NCBI GenBank assembly: GCA_019695215.1
Contig: JAIBAK010000027.1
Coordinates: 1 to 44,489 of the forward strand
DNA: 44,489 bases
Direction of reading: 5' to 3'
Origin: Bacteroidia bacterium
GTDB lineage: Bacteria > Bacteroidota > Bacteroidia > UKL13-3
Shown: in pieces, positions 16,458 to 25,566 of the stretch
Layout of the letters: the number at the start of each line of letters is the position of its first letter
Position numbering within the stretch: position 1 is the stretch's first letter
The notes under the pieces: generated by a model
Database searches by the model: none
What the model saw: only the letters and a program-made list of their open reading frames with translations
What the model was told of the DNA's origin: nothing
Program-made: the position numbers and the translations under genes

Positions 16458-18305
16458 TTATTGAACTACTAATTTGCGCGTGCTTACAGGAATTCCATTC
16501 AAACTAAGCGAATAAAAATACATTCCTTTACTCCAGTTGCTCACATCAATGGTTTGTTCATTTAATCCCTGATTAAGCTGGGTTATTTCTTTTTCAAACA
16601 TCAACTTCCCGGTGATATCATATACGCTTATTACAGCCATATTGCTTCCGGCTATTTTAAACGGAATGGTAACCGATGTTCTGGCCGGATTAGGATATGC
16701 ACCAAATAAATACTCTGTTTCCGCAATTTTTTCAGCCGATGTTACTGCTGTTGTACGAATGGTGTAAAAACCATCGGGGGCAGTAATTGGTTTTACTGCT
16801 GTTTTGCCATTATTGGTTAAGGCGGTAAGGTAATAATCTATATAATCGGTTGCGCTCATTCCGCCACTTATAATATCTCCGATTTTATATCCGGCACTGT
16901 CTGTAAGAACAATCTGCTGCCATGATCCTCCGTTTTTCCGGTAGCGGCAAACTGCTTTGTTAATACCGCTCTTATTCGATATTTTAGCAATAATATGGTA
17001 CCTGGCCCGGGCTGGTTGCACTCCGTCAACCGATGGATGCCAGAAAACAACCGGATTTTCGGCAGGAATTTGCATGGTGATGCAATGAATGGCACCACCT
17101 AAAGGAGATATAGCCCGGCTGTCAATAGGAATAATTTTATAGCCTGGCATATTTTGCTGAAGAAAAGACATGATACGGTTGTGCTGTGCAATATTTCCGG
17201 TTACTCCATCACAGTAGGAGGGGAAAATGAAAGTTTTGTTTACCGTGAGTCCGTTTATAAAATTACGTGCATCGGCATCAATTTGCGTGCAATTTAACCG
17301 GGTATGGCTTCCGTTATCATTGGTAGGATGTTCCACCCGGATTACCCGGAACGGACGGCCATAGGTGCTTAGCTTGGTGCTCATCAGTTGTACATTGTCC
17401 TCAATGGTTTTTTTATCAATAGCGGTTATTACCGAAGGGTATTGAGCAATAAGCAGGGTTTGTTCGTCAATTAATTTAATATATAAATCAATATGCCCCG
17501 TTCCTCCGTCACATACTAATTTTTGTAAATCATAAAGTACAGGCGTGGCAAAAACACTTCGCAGCGTGTCATAGGTTTGGGTAGTAGTCCATCCCGGTAA
17601 ATGAATGGTATTATCTGCATTTACTTCTTTAACCACAGTGCTCAGAAATAAGCGGCCAAACCCGTCTGTCATCAAATTTCCACCCTCTGAGTTGAGTTTA
17701 GTAACAAAATTAGGATAACCCATTTTTTGAGCCAGTTGTGCCGGGAAAACATTATCGTTATCACGTCCGTCATAATATTTCATATCGGTGAAACCAATAT
17801 TATCAGAAGCACCATAATAAAAAGCCATCGGACCAAAATCACGCGTCCACCAGTCGTCACCGGTAGCTACCATAAATTTGTAATTGTACAGCGCTTTGCC
17901 CCGGTTTTGCATAAATTTTTTAATAACTATTGAATCCCCTGCTGAATTAATACGAATCCATATAGTACACTCGGGCTGCACAGCATCACAAATTTGGGCT
18001 GAAATCAAACCGTATTCACTGCCGGTATCTACTCCTATAATGTTAAAATTATTATCGTATTCAAATGCCCATGAAATGGCTACGGCCTGCGATTCTTCAA
18101 ACTCGCCCGGAAGTCGCATGCCGGCCGGAAAAACAGTAATTGCATCGGTTTTAAAATGATTTTGCTGTTTGGAACGCTCAATACTTAATTGGTATTCGGC
18201 CTGCGTTTTGGCAACGGGTTTATGTCCTCCATAGGGAAGTTGAGCCAAAAGAGTGCTACCTGTTAAGGTGAATGCAAGGGTGAATGAAAAAATGTGTTTC
18301 AGCAT
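16458..18305 (-). CDS. Secreted agmatine/peptidylarginine deiminase with T9SS sorting domain
   Basis: Starting at the ATG at 18305, the 615-residue product has a signal peptide (MLKHIFSFTLAFTLTGSTLL, cleavage near AQ). A deiminase domain of the PAD_porph/agmatine deiminase family spans about residues 55-420: WWTRDFGP with Asp156, GGTGHIDLY with His271 and Asp273, and GGAIHCIT with the catalytic Cys408. A beta-sandwich segment follows, and residues about 540-615 form a type A T9SS C-terminal domain (YPNPARTSVTIPF, then YDITGKLMFE, ending STRKLVVQ). The enzyme would hydrolyse a guanidino group outside the cell, on agmatine, free arginine or peptidyl-arginine. The two arginines that bind the substrate carboxylate in Porphyromonas PPAD cannot be confirmed here. 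Confidence 0.85.
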   Translation of the reverse strand: MLKHIFSFTLAFTLTGSTLLAQLPYGGHKPVAKTQAEYQLSIERSKQQNHFKTDAITVFPAGMRLPGEFEESQAVAISWAFEYDNNFNIIGVDTGSEYGLISAQICDAVQPECTIWIRINSAGDSIVIKKFMQNRGKALYNYKFMVATGDDWWTRDFGPMAFYYGASDNIGFTDMKYYDGRDNDNVFPAQLAQKMGYPNFVTKLNSEGGNLMTDGFGRLFLSTVVKEVNADNTIHLPGWTTTQTYDTLRSVFATPVLYDLQKLVCDGGTGHIDLYIKLIDEQTLLIAQYPSVITAIDKKTIEDNVQLMSTKLSTYGRPFRVIRVEHPTNDNGSHTRLNCTQIDADARNFINGLTVNKTFIFPSYCDGVTGNIAQHNRIMSFLQQNMPGYKIIPIDSRAISPLGGAIHCITMQIPAENPVVFWHPSVDGVQPARARYHIIAKISNKSGINKAVCRYRKNGGSWQQIVLTDSAGYKIGDIISGGMSATDYIDYYLTALTNNGKTAVKPITAPDGFYTIRTTAVTSAEKIAETEYLFGAYPNPARTSVTIPFKIAGSNMAVISVYDITGKLMFEKEITQLNQGLNEQTIDVSNWSKGMYFYSLSLNGIPVSTRKLVVQ

Positions 18306-18324
18306 AAAAAAGTTTATGTTTGAC

Positions 18325-18332
18325 CAAATATA
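18325..18332 (-). promoter_or_regulatory. -7 element of the secreted deiminase gene
   Basis: On the minus strand TATATTTG fits TAnnTTTG exactly and ends 19 bases before the ATG at 18305. It lies in the 46-base region shared with the divergent DDAH-like gene. Confidence 0.5.
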
Positions 18333-18351
18333 CAACTTTTACCCAGACAAA

Positions 18352-19284
18352 ATGACTAAAGCATTCGTTGCACCGGCTGTTTACCCTGCAGGCACCGTGC
18401 ATTTTAAAACAACCGATTTAGAAGAACGTACCGAGCCATTAAAGGTTTTGTTATGCCATCCGGAGTACTTTGATATTGTGGATGTGAAAAATGCTTATAT
18501 GGAGGGGCAACAGGGATTACTTGATAAAAACCTGGCGCTTACCCAATGGAATGAACTTAAATCTATTTACCTGCGTCTGAAAGAGGAGGGCGTGGTAGAG
18601 GAGGTGCTTGAAATTGATGGTGCCGCTGGTTGTGAAGACATGGTGTTTTGCGCCAATCAAACCTTTCCATGGAAAAACGGAGATGAAAAATTAGTTGTTA
18701 TGAGCAAAATGCATCATGAGTCGCGCAGGCGCGAAGTACCTTTTTTTGAAACGTATTTTACGGCTAAGGGATATACGCCTTTACATCTTAAAAATGCCAC
18801 CATGTTTGAAGGTATGGGCGATACCATTCCGCACCCGCAATTAAAATTACTTTATGGCGGATATGGACATCGAAGTGATACAGCAGCGTATGAAGATCTG
18901 TCAAGTCTGCTGCAGGTACCGGTTATAACGCTTCAGTTAATTCACCCTAATTTCTATCACCTCGATACCTGTTTTGTCCCTCTTTCAACAACCGAAGTCA
19001 TGTTGTGCAAAGAAGCATTTACCGCTGATGGGATGAAGGTAATTGGTGATATGTTTTCAAAAATTTACGAAATTCCGATTAACGAAGCCATCACTACTTT
19101 TTGCCTCAATGCTCATGTAATTCATAATAGGAAGAATGGGAAGAAAGCAGCCATTATTCAAAAAGGGAGCACGGTAGCATTAAAAGCACTGAACGAAACA
19201 GGATATACGGTTTATGAAACCGAAACTTCGGAATTTATGAAATCAGGGGGAAGTGTTTTTTGTATGAAAATGATGTGCTACTAA
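18352..19284 (+). CDS. DDAH/arginine deiminase-like guanidino hydrolase
   Basis: The 310-residue product (ATG at 18352; an in-frame ATG at 18316 is possible but would overlap the neighbour's promoter) belongs to the guanidino-modifying superfamily. Visible blocks are LLCHPEYFDIVDVKN (33-47), AAGCEDMVFCANQ (91-103), MFEGMGDTIPH (151-161), FYHLDTCFVPL (201-211, with His203 and Asp205) and a C-terminal GGSVFCMKM with the nucleophile Cys304. This order fits dimethylarginine dimethylaminohydrolase-like enzymes. It has no signal peptide, so it is cytoplasmic. The likely chemistry is hydrolysis of arginine, methylarginine or a related compound to citrulline. It is divergent from the secreted deiminase of the same superfamily. 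Confidence 0.75.
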   Translation: MTKAFVAPAVYPAGTVHFKTTDLEERTEPLKVLLCHPEYFDIVDVKNAYMEGQQGLLDKNLALTQWNELKSIYLRLKEEGVVEEVLEIDGAAGCEDMVFCANQTFPWKNGDEKLVVMSKMHHESRRREVPFFETYFTAKGYTPLHLKNATMFEGMGDTIPHPQLKLLYGGYGHRSDTAAYEDLSSLLQVPVITLQLIHPNFYHLDTCFVPLSTTEVMLCKEAFTADGMKVIGDMFSKIYEIPINEAITTFCLNAHVIHNRKNGKKAAIIQKGSTVALKALNETGYTVYETETSEFMKSGGSVFCMKMMCY

Positions 19285-19285
19285 A

Positions 19286-19720
19286 TCAGGAGCAATGCAG
19301 GCGAATGAGGCTCCATCTGTTCATCTTTTTTTCATAAAGAAGGCTCATTACTTTTCGGTTTTTCATTTTACCATTCCGGTATTCATCCCAGTAAACAACC
19401 ACGGTTGCTGTATTATCAATTATGCCTATGCTTTCAATTACTAATTTTAACTCCGGTTTGCGCGGGTAATGCCGCTTAAGGAAATTTCCGGAGACCGGTT
19501 CCGAATAGCAAATGGTATTTCCCCACACGCAACTCATACCTGAGTCGGCAAAAATCAGGGCATTAAACAAAGAAACACCTTTTTCGTTCCAGGTAGTTTC
19601 CAGCGTTTTCACCTGCCTTTGAAGAGCCGCTTTTTCGGGCGAATGAAATTGCTGGCCCCATGCAACATGGCGCACAAGCAATATAAAAACGACTGAAACT
19701 AAAAGATTTTTAAATTTCAT
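19286..19720 (-). CDS. Small secreted protein, possibly NTF2/SnoaL-like
   Basis: From the ATG at 19720 the product is 144 residues. It has a signal peptide (MKFKNLLVSVVFILLVRHVAWGQ) and a compact alpha+beta body: a helix with LETTWNEKGVSLFNALIF, then strands LKLVIESIGIIDNTATVVVYWDEY and RNRKVMSLLYEKKMNRWSLIRL. The ending, with alternating strands and WSLIRLH, resembles NTF2-like domains of the DUF4440 or SnoaL kind. No catalytic residues can be assigned. It is convergent with the DDAH-like gene (one base apart) and divergent from lysA. Confidence 0.5.
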   Translation of the reverse strand: MKFKNLLVSVVFILLVRHVAWGQQFHSPEKAALQRQVKTLETTWNEKGVSLFNALIFADSGMSCVWGNTICYSEPVSGNFLKRHYPRKPELKLVIESIGIIDNTATVVVYWDEYRNGKMKNRKVMSLLYEKKMNRWSLIRLHCS

Positions 19721-19733
19721 GGCTCCCAAACTT

Positions 19734-19763
19734 CAAATGTACTGCCAAACCTGTGTATTATTG
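19734..19763. promoter_or_regulatory. Divergent -7 elements between the small secreted protein gene and lysA
   Basis: Minus strand: TACATTTG (forward 19734-19741), an exact match 13 bases before the ATG at 19720. Plus strand: TATTATTG (19756-19763), one mismatch, ending four bases before the lysA ATG at 19768, predicting a leaderless lysA mRNA. Confidence 0.45.
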
Positions 19764-19767
19764 CAGC

Positions 19768-20997
19768 ATGGAGTTGAAAAACGGGAACTACTGCATTGAT
19801 GATATCCGTTTGGTGGATATTGCAGAAGAATTTGGTACCCCTGTGTATGTGTACCATGGTGAAAAAATTATTGCTCAGTTTGAGCGTTTAAAAAATGCCT
19901 TTGGCGGCACACAGGTAAAAATTAAATACGCCTGTAAGTCGCTTAATAATATTAATATTCTGAAACTGCTTAAAAAGGCAGGTTCGGGGTTAGATGCAGT
20001 TTCCATTCAGGAAGTGTGGCTTGGGCTTAAAGCCGGTTTTAAACCCGAAGAAATTTTGTTTACACCCAATTGTGTTTCTATTGATGAAATAAAAATGGGT
20101 GTAGCCGAAGGGGTGCAGATTAATATTGACAATATTTCTATTCTGGAGCAATTCGGACATGAGTATGGAAACTCCGTACCTGTATGCATAAGGTTAAATC
20201 CGCATATTATGGCGGGAGGAAATACCAAAATTTCCACGGGGCATATAGATTCTAAATTCGGAATTTCTATCTACCAGTTGCGCCATGTGCTGCGTGTGGT
20301 AAAGTCAAACAATATTCGGGTTAACGGATTGCATATGCACACCGGTTCCGATATCCTTGATCCGGGAGTGTTTTTGCAGGGTGCCGATATTTTGTTTGAA
20401 TGTGCAAAGGATTTTCCCGATTTAGAATTTATTGATTTCGGCAGCGGGTTTAAAGTAGCTTATAAAGAAGGAGACATCACCACCAATGTGGAGGAGTTGG
20501 GTAAAGCCATTTCGTCAAGGTTTAATCAGTTTTGTAAAGAGTATGGCCGAAATCTGGAACTGTGGTTTGAGCCCGGTAAATTTTTGGTGAGCGAGGCAGG
20601 TTACTTTCTGGTAAAAACAAATGTAATTAAACAAACAACTGCCACTGTATTTGTAGGCGTTGATTCCGGACAAAACCACCTTATTCGCCCGATGTTTTAC
20701 GATGCATACCATCATATTGTTAATATTTCCAATCCATCGGGGGTAAACCGCGTGTATACTGTGGTAGGATATATTTGTGAAACCGATACATTCGGCTGGG
20801 ACAGAAAACTGAATGAAGTAAGGGAAGGCGATGTATTATGTTTTAAAAATGCAGGTGCCTACGGATTTACCATGTCGTCAAATTACAATGCCCGCTACCG
20901 TCCGGCCGAGGTACTCATTTATCAGGGTAAACCACACCTTATCCGCAAGCGCGAAACCATGGACGATATTCTGAAAAATCAGGTAGAAGTTATTTAA
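19768..20997 (+). CDS. lysA: Diaminopimelate decarboxylase
   Basis: The 409-residue product is a fold-III PLP decarboxylase. PLP-lysine Lys57 sits in YACKSL, GLHMHTGSDI supplies the phosphate-contacting region, and FIDFGSGFKV is the glycine loop. LWFEPGKFLVSEAG and ICETDTFGWDRKL are the C-terminal blocks that recognise the D-amino-acid end of meso-diaminopimelate, and CFKNAGAYGFTMSSNYN closes the site. The reaction makes L-lysine plus CO2. The start at 19768 is an ATG; the codon five upstream is TTG inside the -7 region. It overlaps the convergent DUF2027-Smr gene by eight bases. Confidence 0.9.
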   Translation: MELKNGNYCIDDIRLVDIAEEFGTPVYVYHGEKIIAQFERLKNAFGGTQVKIKYACKSLNNINILKLLKKAGSGLDAVSIQEVWLGLKAGFKPEEILFTPNCVSIDEIKMGVAEGVQINIDNISILEQFGHEYGNSVPVCIRLNPHIMAGGNTKISTGHIDSKFGISIYQLRHVLRVVKSNNIRVNGLHMHTGSDILDPGVFLQGADILFECAKDFPDLEFIDFGSGFKVAYKEGDITTNVEELGKAISSRFNQFCKEYGRNLELWFEPGKFLVSEAGYFLVKTNVIKQTTATVFVGVDSGQNHLIRPMFYDAYHHIVNISNPSGVNRVYTVVGYICETDTFGWDRKLNEVREGDVLCFKNAGAYGFTMSSNYNARYRPAEVLIYQGKPHLIRKRETMDDILKNQVEVI

Positions 20998-21955
20998 ACT
21001 CCACTTCGGTGGCACCTTTTCCGTATTTAAATTCATCGGCATCCCCGGCTTTTTTTATCTTCGGATAGCTGTGCAGGTATTCTCTTATTTTTCGCTTTAG
21101 AATACCATCACCTATGCCGTGAATAAAAATCATTTTTTCTATACCGGCAGCCAACCCTTTTTCAAGCGAGCGCCTGAAGTATCCAAACTGCACCTGAATT
21201 GCCTCGGTGGGTTTTAAATTTCCCGGTACGTCAGGGATGGTTTCCAGGTGCAAATCTACCACCTCATTTACTTTAGCTGAGTCTTCATTGGACCAAATGG
21301 CTTTACTTTCGGTTTTGGGTTCGTTAAAGTCGCGCGAACGCAGTTTTTGCAAATCTATCAGGTTTATATCTTCATCCAGTCTGAAAACGTATGCCTGTCT
21401 GTTGAGCACCTTACTGAATTTAAAACTTCCGTGAAACTCCTTGCTTCGGAAACGAATGCTTTTATGTATGGGTTTTTCGACATGTTCTGATTGAGCAGGG
21501 CATGGAATAAAATTAAATACAAATTCCGGCCACTCACTGAATTCGGTAAGATTCATCGTTTCAAGAGTAATAATTTCGTCAAGCGAAAAGCTTCCTTTTC
21601 TATGCGTGGTGTATATTTTTTTATCAAATGTTCCGTAGGTATAAACCAACTCGGGCGATAGTAAATTCACCAGTTTCATATGAAGCAATCCGTCCGATTT
21701 TGGTTCGAACAATAAAAACACACCCAGCTCGGTTCTTACTTTTGCTTCCGAAATAGTTTTTGGCTCTTTCTTTATTGTGTCACCTACCGAACTTTCGGCA
21801 AAAGTAATTTTTACCAGTTCTGTTTTTAAAACCGGAATTTCAAAATCATCATCGGTAGTCACGCCCACGGTGCGTGCATCAATAATTCGCGTTACCGTTC
21901 CTTCTAAGGGCTCGTTTAAAAAACGAACCCGGTCTCCAGCATTAATTGTTGTCAT
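20990..21955 (-). CDS. DUF2027 protein with C-terminal Smr domain
   Basis: The 321-residue product has an N-terminal small beta-barrel (AGDRVRFLNEPLEGTVTRI, residues 6-24), a central Bacteroidota-specific region recognised as DUF2027 (about 70-200) and a C-terminal Smr domain (about 230-321) with VDLHLET (233-239) and FIHGIGDGILKRKI (277-290). Smr domains nick or bind branched DNA or act as RNA endonucleases in MutS2 and relatives, and the HGxG loop is intact. The stop of the upstream DUF2279 gene overlaps its ATG by one base (TGATG), indicating translational coupling. Confidence 0.85.
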   Translation of the reverse strand: MTTINAGDRVRFLNEPLEGTVTRIIDARTVGVTTDDDFEIPVLKTELVKITFAESSVGDTIKKEPKTISEAKVRTELGVFLLFEPKSDGLLHMKLVNLLSPELVYTYGTFDKKIYTTHRKGSFSLDEIITLETMNLTEFSEWPEFVFNFIPCPAQSEHVEKPIHKSIRFRSKEFHGSFKFSKVLNRQAYVFRLDEDINLIDLQKLRSRDFNEPKTESKAIWSNEDSAKVNEVVDLHLETIPDVPGNLKPTEAIQVQFGYFRRSLEKGLAAGIEKMIFIHGIGDGILKRKIREYLHSYPKIKKAGDADEFKYGKGATEVEFK

Positions 21956-22866
21956 CAGAAATAGAAATAATGAAATTTAAGTCCGTTTTTATTTTTTTCC
22001 AGAGCAGGTAATGGAAATTTTAAACAATTAACCAGAAAGAAAACGCGCTTCAATGTTTTTGATTTGGTTGGGATACGCGTAAAATCAATATCTGGCGACA
22101 GGTACCATTGCCGGTAGCGCGGGATAAAGGAATAGTTGAGGGGTACCGAACTTCCTTTGGGTAAAAACGAATTCCCTTCCGCTCCAATCATTCCCTGTGC
22201 ACCATAGCCAATAGCCAGATTGAGCCATGCCGGAAATTTACTTTCTTTAGCAAGGCAAAGGCTTTTTATATTGGCCGAAAGCCAGTAGGTGTGCCCGTTA
22301 TAATCTTTAAACATTTGCTGCGGAAAGTTTTCGCCCAGCACATTGGGCCGCAGTTGGTGGTAAGGTGACTGACTGAACGAAAACTTAAAATTTATTTTTT
22401 CTTCCTTCCAGAAAAGTTCCTGCGCCACGCATAATCCAGTTCCAAATGTATTGGCGGCCACATCGCCCCATGATGCTCCCCAATTGGTTGAGAAACCATC
22501 CAAAATTTCGATGGTGGTAAGGTAGCTGTACCCAACTAAGCCACCAGTAAGAATGGCCTTTTTGCCTTTCAGTCCGGCCCAGCGGTACAATTCTATACCT
22601 GTGCGACTCAGTTGGTAAGCACTATACGAATGTCCCGTTTTATCTACCTGCATCCACTCGTTGTTATCATTAAAAAAATGAAATTTACCCATTGGATAGC
22701 CTTTGTACCAGAGAGTGTATAGCCCTGTCATGGTAAGGGCATAGGTGGCCGGCACCCCTATATTTACCCCCCGAATCCGGTGATGGCTACTGTCATGCTG
22801 GCTGTAAACTGTTTGAAGGGTTAGCAGCCAAAACACTATCCACAGAAATACTTTTTTATAAATCAA
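21955..22866 (-). CDS. DUF2279 outer-membrane-type protein
   Basis: The 303-residue product starts with a signal peptide (IYKKVFLWIVFWLLTLQTVYSQ). The body matches DUF2279 (YfiM-like): FFNDNNEWMQVDKTGHSYSAY at about 63-83, where the DKxGH block is the hallmark, and GFSTNWGASWGDVAANTFG. The C-terminal half is beta-rich and ends in Phe (FHYFYF), which suits an outer-membrane barrel or periplasmic lipoprotein-like role. The function is unknown. It is the first gene of a two-gene unit with DUF2027-Smr. Confidence 0.8.
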   Translation of the reverse strand: MIYKKVFLWIVFWLLTLQTVYSQHDSSHHRIRGVNIGVPATYALTMTGLYTLWYKGYPMGKFHFFNDNNEWMQVDKTGHSYSAYQLSRTGIELYRWAGLKGKKAILTGGLVGYSYLTTIEILDGFSTNWGASWGDVAANTFGTGLCVAQELFWKEEKINFKFSFSQSPYHQLRPNVLGENFPQQMFKDYNGHTYWLSANIKSLCLAKESKFPAWLNLAIGYGAQGMIGAEGNSFLPKGSSVPLNYSFIPRYRQWYLSPDIDFTRIPTKSKTLKRVFFLVNCLKFPLPALEKNKNGLKFHYFYF

Positions 22867-23009
22867 GAGGCTGCGAAATTACATTTTATTCATCAGCAAA
22901 AAAGGCTGCAACTTTTAAGGGACAACTTCCGTCATACACGGGGCAGTGGAACAATTTTTGTTAAATTCGCGTGTCCGGAAAATAATTAACAGGATAATTT
23001 AAGCATAGT

Positions 23010-24092
23010 ATGAGAAAGTTTTTTGCGGGTTTATTGATTGCATTTTCGTTGGGAGCACTGGCACAAACCACTACGGTTCAGTTTGAAAAAAAGGAAATTG
23101 ATTTAGGAACCATTAAGGAGGTTGACGGACCTAAAACCGTGGTGTTTGTATTTAAAAATACAGGTAAATATCCCATGTCGCTTCGCAATGTGGTGAGCCC
23201 TTGTAACTGCACGGTACCCAAATGGAGCAAGGATACTATTTACCCCGGTAAAACCGGAAGCATTGAAGCACGGTTTGACCCTGCGGGCAGAGCCGGATCG
23301 TTTGCAAAAGCCATTACCGTGCTCATGAACAATACCACCGAAGAATTTGATGCCCTCACAATCAAAGGAGTGGTTGACCCGAAGGAAATGCCCGTTGCCA
23401 TGAAGTATCCCAGCCAGATTGGTAACCTGCGTATGGAAACCGATCACCTTTCGTTCGGGGATATAAGGAACAATTCGAAAGATACCGTTGAAATGAAAAT
23501 TTATAACGATGGTTATTCTACTATAACATTTCTGCGGGCAGACGGGCCCGATTATGTAACCTATGAGTATCCGGCTGAACTAAGGCCCAAAACAGAAGGA
23601 ATTTTAAGAGCCATTTTTGACGGCACCAAAACCAAAGAACTGGGTCAGCAGTTTTTTAAAGTTACCATTACCACTAATGACAAGGATAACCCTTACAAAT
23701 ATTTATACAATACCGGAAATATTCTCGATTACTTTCCGCCAATGAGTAAAAAAGATTCACTTATGGCTCCGCGTGCCAAATATGATAAAACACATCATAA
23801 CTGGGGAACCATTAAACAGGGCGAAATGATGACGGTAAATTTTATGATTACCAACACAGGTAAAAGTGATTTGGAAATTAAACAAACCAAGGCCAGTTGC
23901 GGTTGCACCGCTTCTAATCCAATGAAAACATTATTGAAAAAAGGCGAAACCACCCGCATTGAAGTGCGCTACGATTCAAAAGGAAAAAGCGGGCACGAAA
24001 ATAAAGCCATATATGTTTATACCAACGATCCCTTTAATCCGGTGGTAGTACTCACTATTGCCGGAGAGGTGGCAGTTCCGGCAGCAAAATAA
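23010..24092 (+). CDS. Secreted DUF1573 protein with tandem domains
   Basis: The 360-residue product has a signal peptide (MRKFFAGLLIAFSLGALAQ) and two DUF1573 immunoglobulin-like domains, at about residues 22-125 and 250-358. Each has the diagnostic pattern: DLGTIKE with VSPCNCTVPKWS and PGKTGSIEARFDP in the first, and NWGTIKQGE with ASCGCTASNP and GETTRIEVRYDSKGKSG in the second. A third, more divergent copy lies at about 140-235. DUF1573 proteins are common in Bacteroidota and of unknown role. A -7-like TAAATTCG is at 22962-22969. htrA starts five bases after its stop, so the two probably share a transcript. Confidence 0.85.
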   Translation: MRKFFAGLLIAFSLGALAQTTTVQFEKKEIDLGTIKEVDGPKTVVFVFKNTGKYPMSLRNVVSPCNCTVPKWSKDTIYPGKTGSIEARFDPAGRAGSFAKAITVLMNNTTEEFDALTIKGVVDPKEMPVAMKYPSQIGNLRMETDHLSFGDIRNNSKDTVEMKIYNDGYSTITFLRADGPDYVTYEYPAELRPKTEGILRAIFDGTKTKELGQQFFKVTITTNDKDNPYKYLYNTGNILDYFPPMSKKDSLMAPRAKYDKTHHNWGTIKQGEMMTVNFMITNTGKSDLEIKQTKASCGCTASNPMKTLLKKGETTRIEVRYDSKGKSGHENKAIYVYTNDPFNPVVVLTIAGEVAVPAAK

Positions 24093-24096
24093 ATTT

Positions 24097-25563
24097 ATGA
24101 TTAATAATATGAATACGAAACGATTTTTATTGTTAACCACAGGTATTGGTTTTTTGAGCGGAGTGCTTGGGGCATTTACCTTTCAGCAGTTAAAGCAAAC
24201 CGACAGCATTACTTTTCTTCAAAACAGCAACCCCGGGGTTTCGCCCTTAAGCAGGGTTTATTACAATCATACTTCGTTAGAGGGAGCAAGTTTTGTAAAA
24301 GCATCCCAGATTTCAACTCCGTGTGTAGTGTTTATAAAAACACTTTCGAATGCACGTATGCAGCCGCAGGATCCGTTTTTTAACTGGTTTGGGGATTTCG
24401 ATTTTTTTGGTCAGCGAGGGCCGGTAAGTTCTTCGGGTTCGGGAGTAATTCTTTCAGCCGATGGATATATTGTAACCAATTTCCACGTGGTAAAAGGGGC
24501 CGATGTAATTGAAGTGGTGCTCAACAATAACAAACATAACTACAAAGCAAAAGTTATTGGCACCGATCCATCAACCGATTTGGCCCTGCTGAAAATTGAT
24601 GCAAAAAATTTACCTCATATTGCTGTTGGCAATTCGGATAATGTGACGGTGGGCGATTGGGTAGTGGCTGTAGGAAATCCATTTAACCTGACCTCAACCG
24701 TTACCGCAGGTATTGTAAGTGCAAAAGGAAGAAATATTAATATAGTAAACAACCAGTTTCCTATTGAATCATTTATTCAAACCGATGCAGCCATTAATCC
24801 GGGAAACAGCGGTGGGGCATTGGTTGATTTAAACGGACAATTAGTAGGCATTAATACCGCCATTGCAAGTAATACCGGTTCGTACAACGGGTATGGATTT
24901 GCCATTCCGGCCAATATTGTAACCAAAATAGTTAAGGACCTGATTGAATTTGGCGAAGTACAGCGAGGTTTTACCGGATTAAACATAAGAGATATTGATG
25001 GCGAACTTTCGGATAAACTCCATTTGGAAGGGGATAAGGGTGTGTATGTAGAATTTGCGGTGGAAGATGCTCCAGGATACAATGCAGGAATTAAAGAAGG
25101 AGATGTGATAATAAAAGTAGATAACAAGGATATTGACAGCAAAGCCATTTTTGATGAACAGATAAGTTACCATCGCCCGGGCGAAAAAATACCTATGGTG
25201 CTGCTTCGCTCCGGAAAACCTATGGTAGTAACCGTAACACTTATTAACCGAAAGGATAATGATGCTATTATGCGAAAAGGTTCGGTAAGTTCAACGGTGC
25301 TGGGGGCCGATTTTCAGTTTATTTCTAAAGCCGAGAAAGAAAAACTGGGGGTGAGTAGTGGCATTCGTATAAGCAATGTTCGAGGGGGGCGTATGCGCAG
25401 TATGAATTTGCCCGATGGATTTGTGATTACCGCACTCAACAAAAAAACATATACCAACCTGGATGAGTTTATACGGGATATGGAAAACATACGCGGACAA
25501 ATTTTGATTGAGGGTGTATACCCCAACGGAGGCAGAGGCGTATTTTCATTCTATTCATATTAA
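24097..25563 (+). CDS. htrA: HtrA/DegP-family periplasmic serine protease
   Basis: The 488-residue product has an N-terminal membrane anchor or signal sequence, a trypsin-like domain with the triad His130 (TNFHVVKGA), Asp161 (STDLALLKID) and Ser238 (INPGNSGGALVDLNG), and two PDZ domains at about 285-380 and 395-488. The first PDZ domain has GLNIRD and AGIKEGDVIIKVDNKDI. The architecture matches DegP/DegQ, which degrade or refold misfolded envelope proteins. Starts at 24097 or 24109 (MNTKRF) are both possible; the first is given. It follows the DUF1573 gene by four bases. Confidence 0.9.
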   Translation: MINNMNTKRFLLLTTGIGFLSGVLGAFTFQQLKQTDSITFLQNSNPGVSPLSRVYYNHTSLEGASFVKASQISTPCVVFIKTLSNARMQPQDPFFNWFGDFDFFGQRGPVSSSGSGVILSADGYIVTNFHVVKGADVIEVVLNNNKHNYKAKVIGTDPSTDLALLKIDAKNLPHIAVGNSDNVTVGDWVVAVGNPFNLTSTVTAGIVSAKGRNINIVNNQFPIESFIQTDAAINPGNSGGALVDLNGQLVGINTAIASNTGSYNGYGFAIPANIVTKIVKDLIEFGEVQRGFTGLNIRDIDGELSDKLHLEGDKGVYVEFAVEDAPGYNAGIKEGDVIIKVDNKDIDSKAIFDEQISYHRPGEKIPMVLLRSGKPMVVTVTLINRKDNDAIMRKGSVSSTVLGADFQFISKAEKEKLGVSSGIRISNVRGGRMRSMNLPDGFVITALNKKTYTNLDEFIRDMENIRGQILIEGVYPNGGRGVFSFYSY

Positions 25564-25566
25564 TGT

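Noticed and set aside
16458..18305. Ordinary cytoplasmic agmatine deiminase
   Set aside because: It has a signal peptide and a C-terminal T9SS sorting domain, which cytoplasmic enzymes lack.
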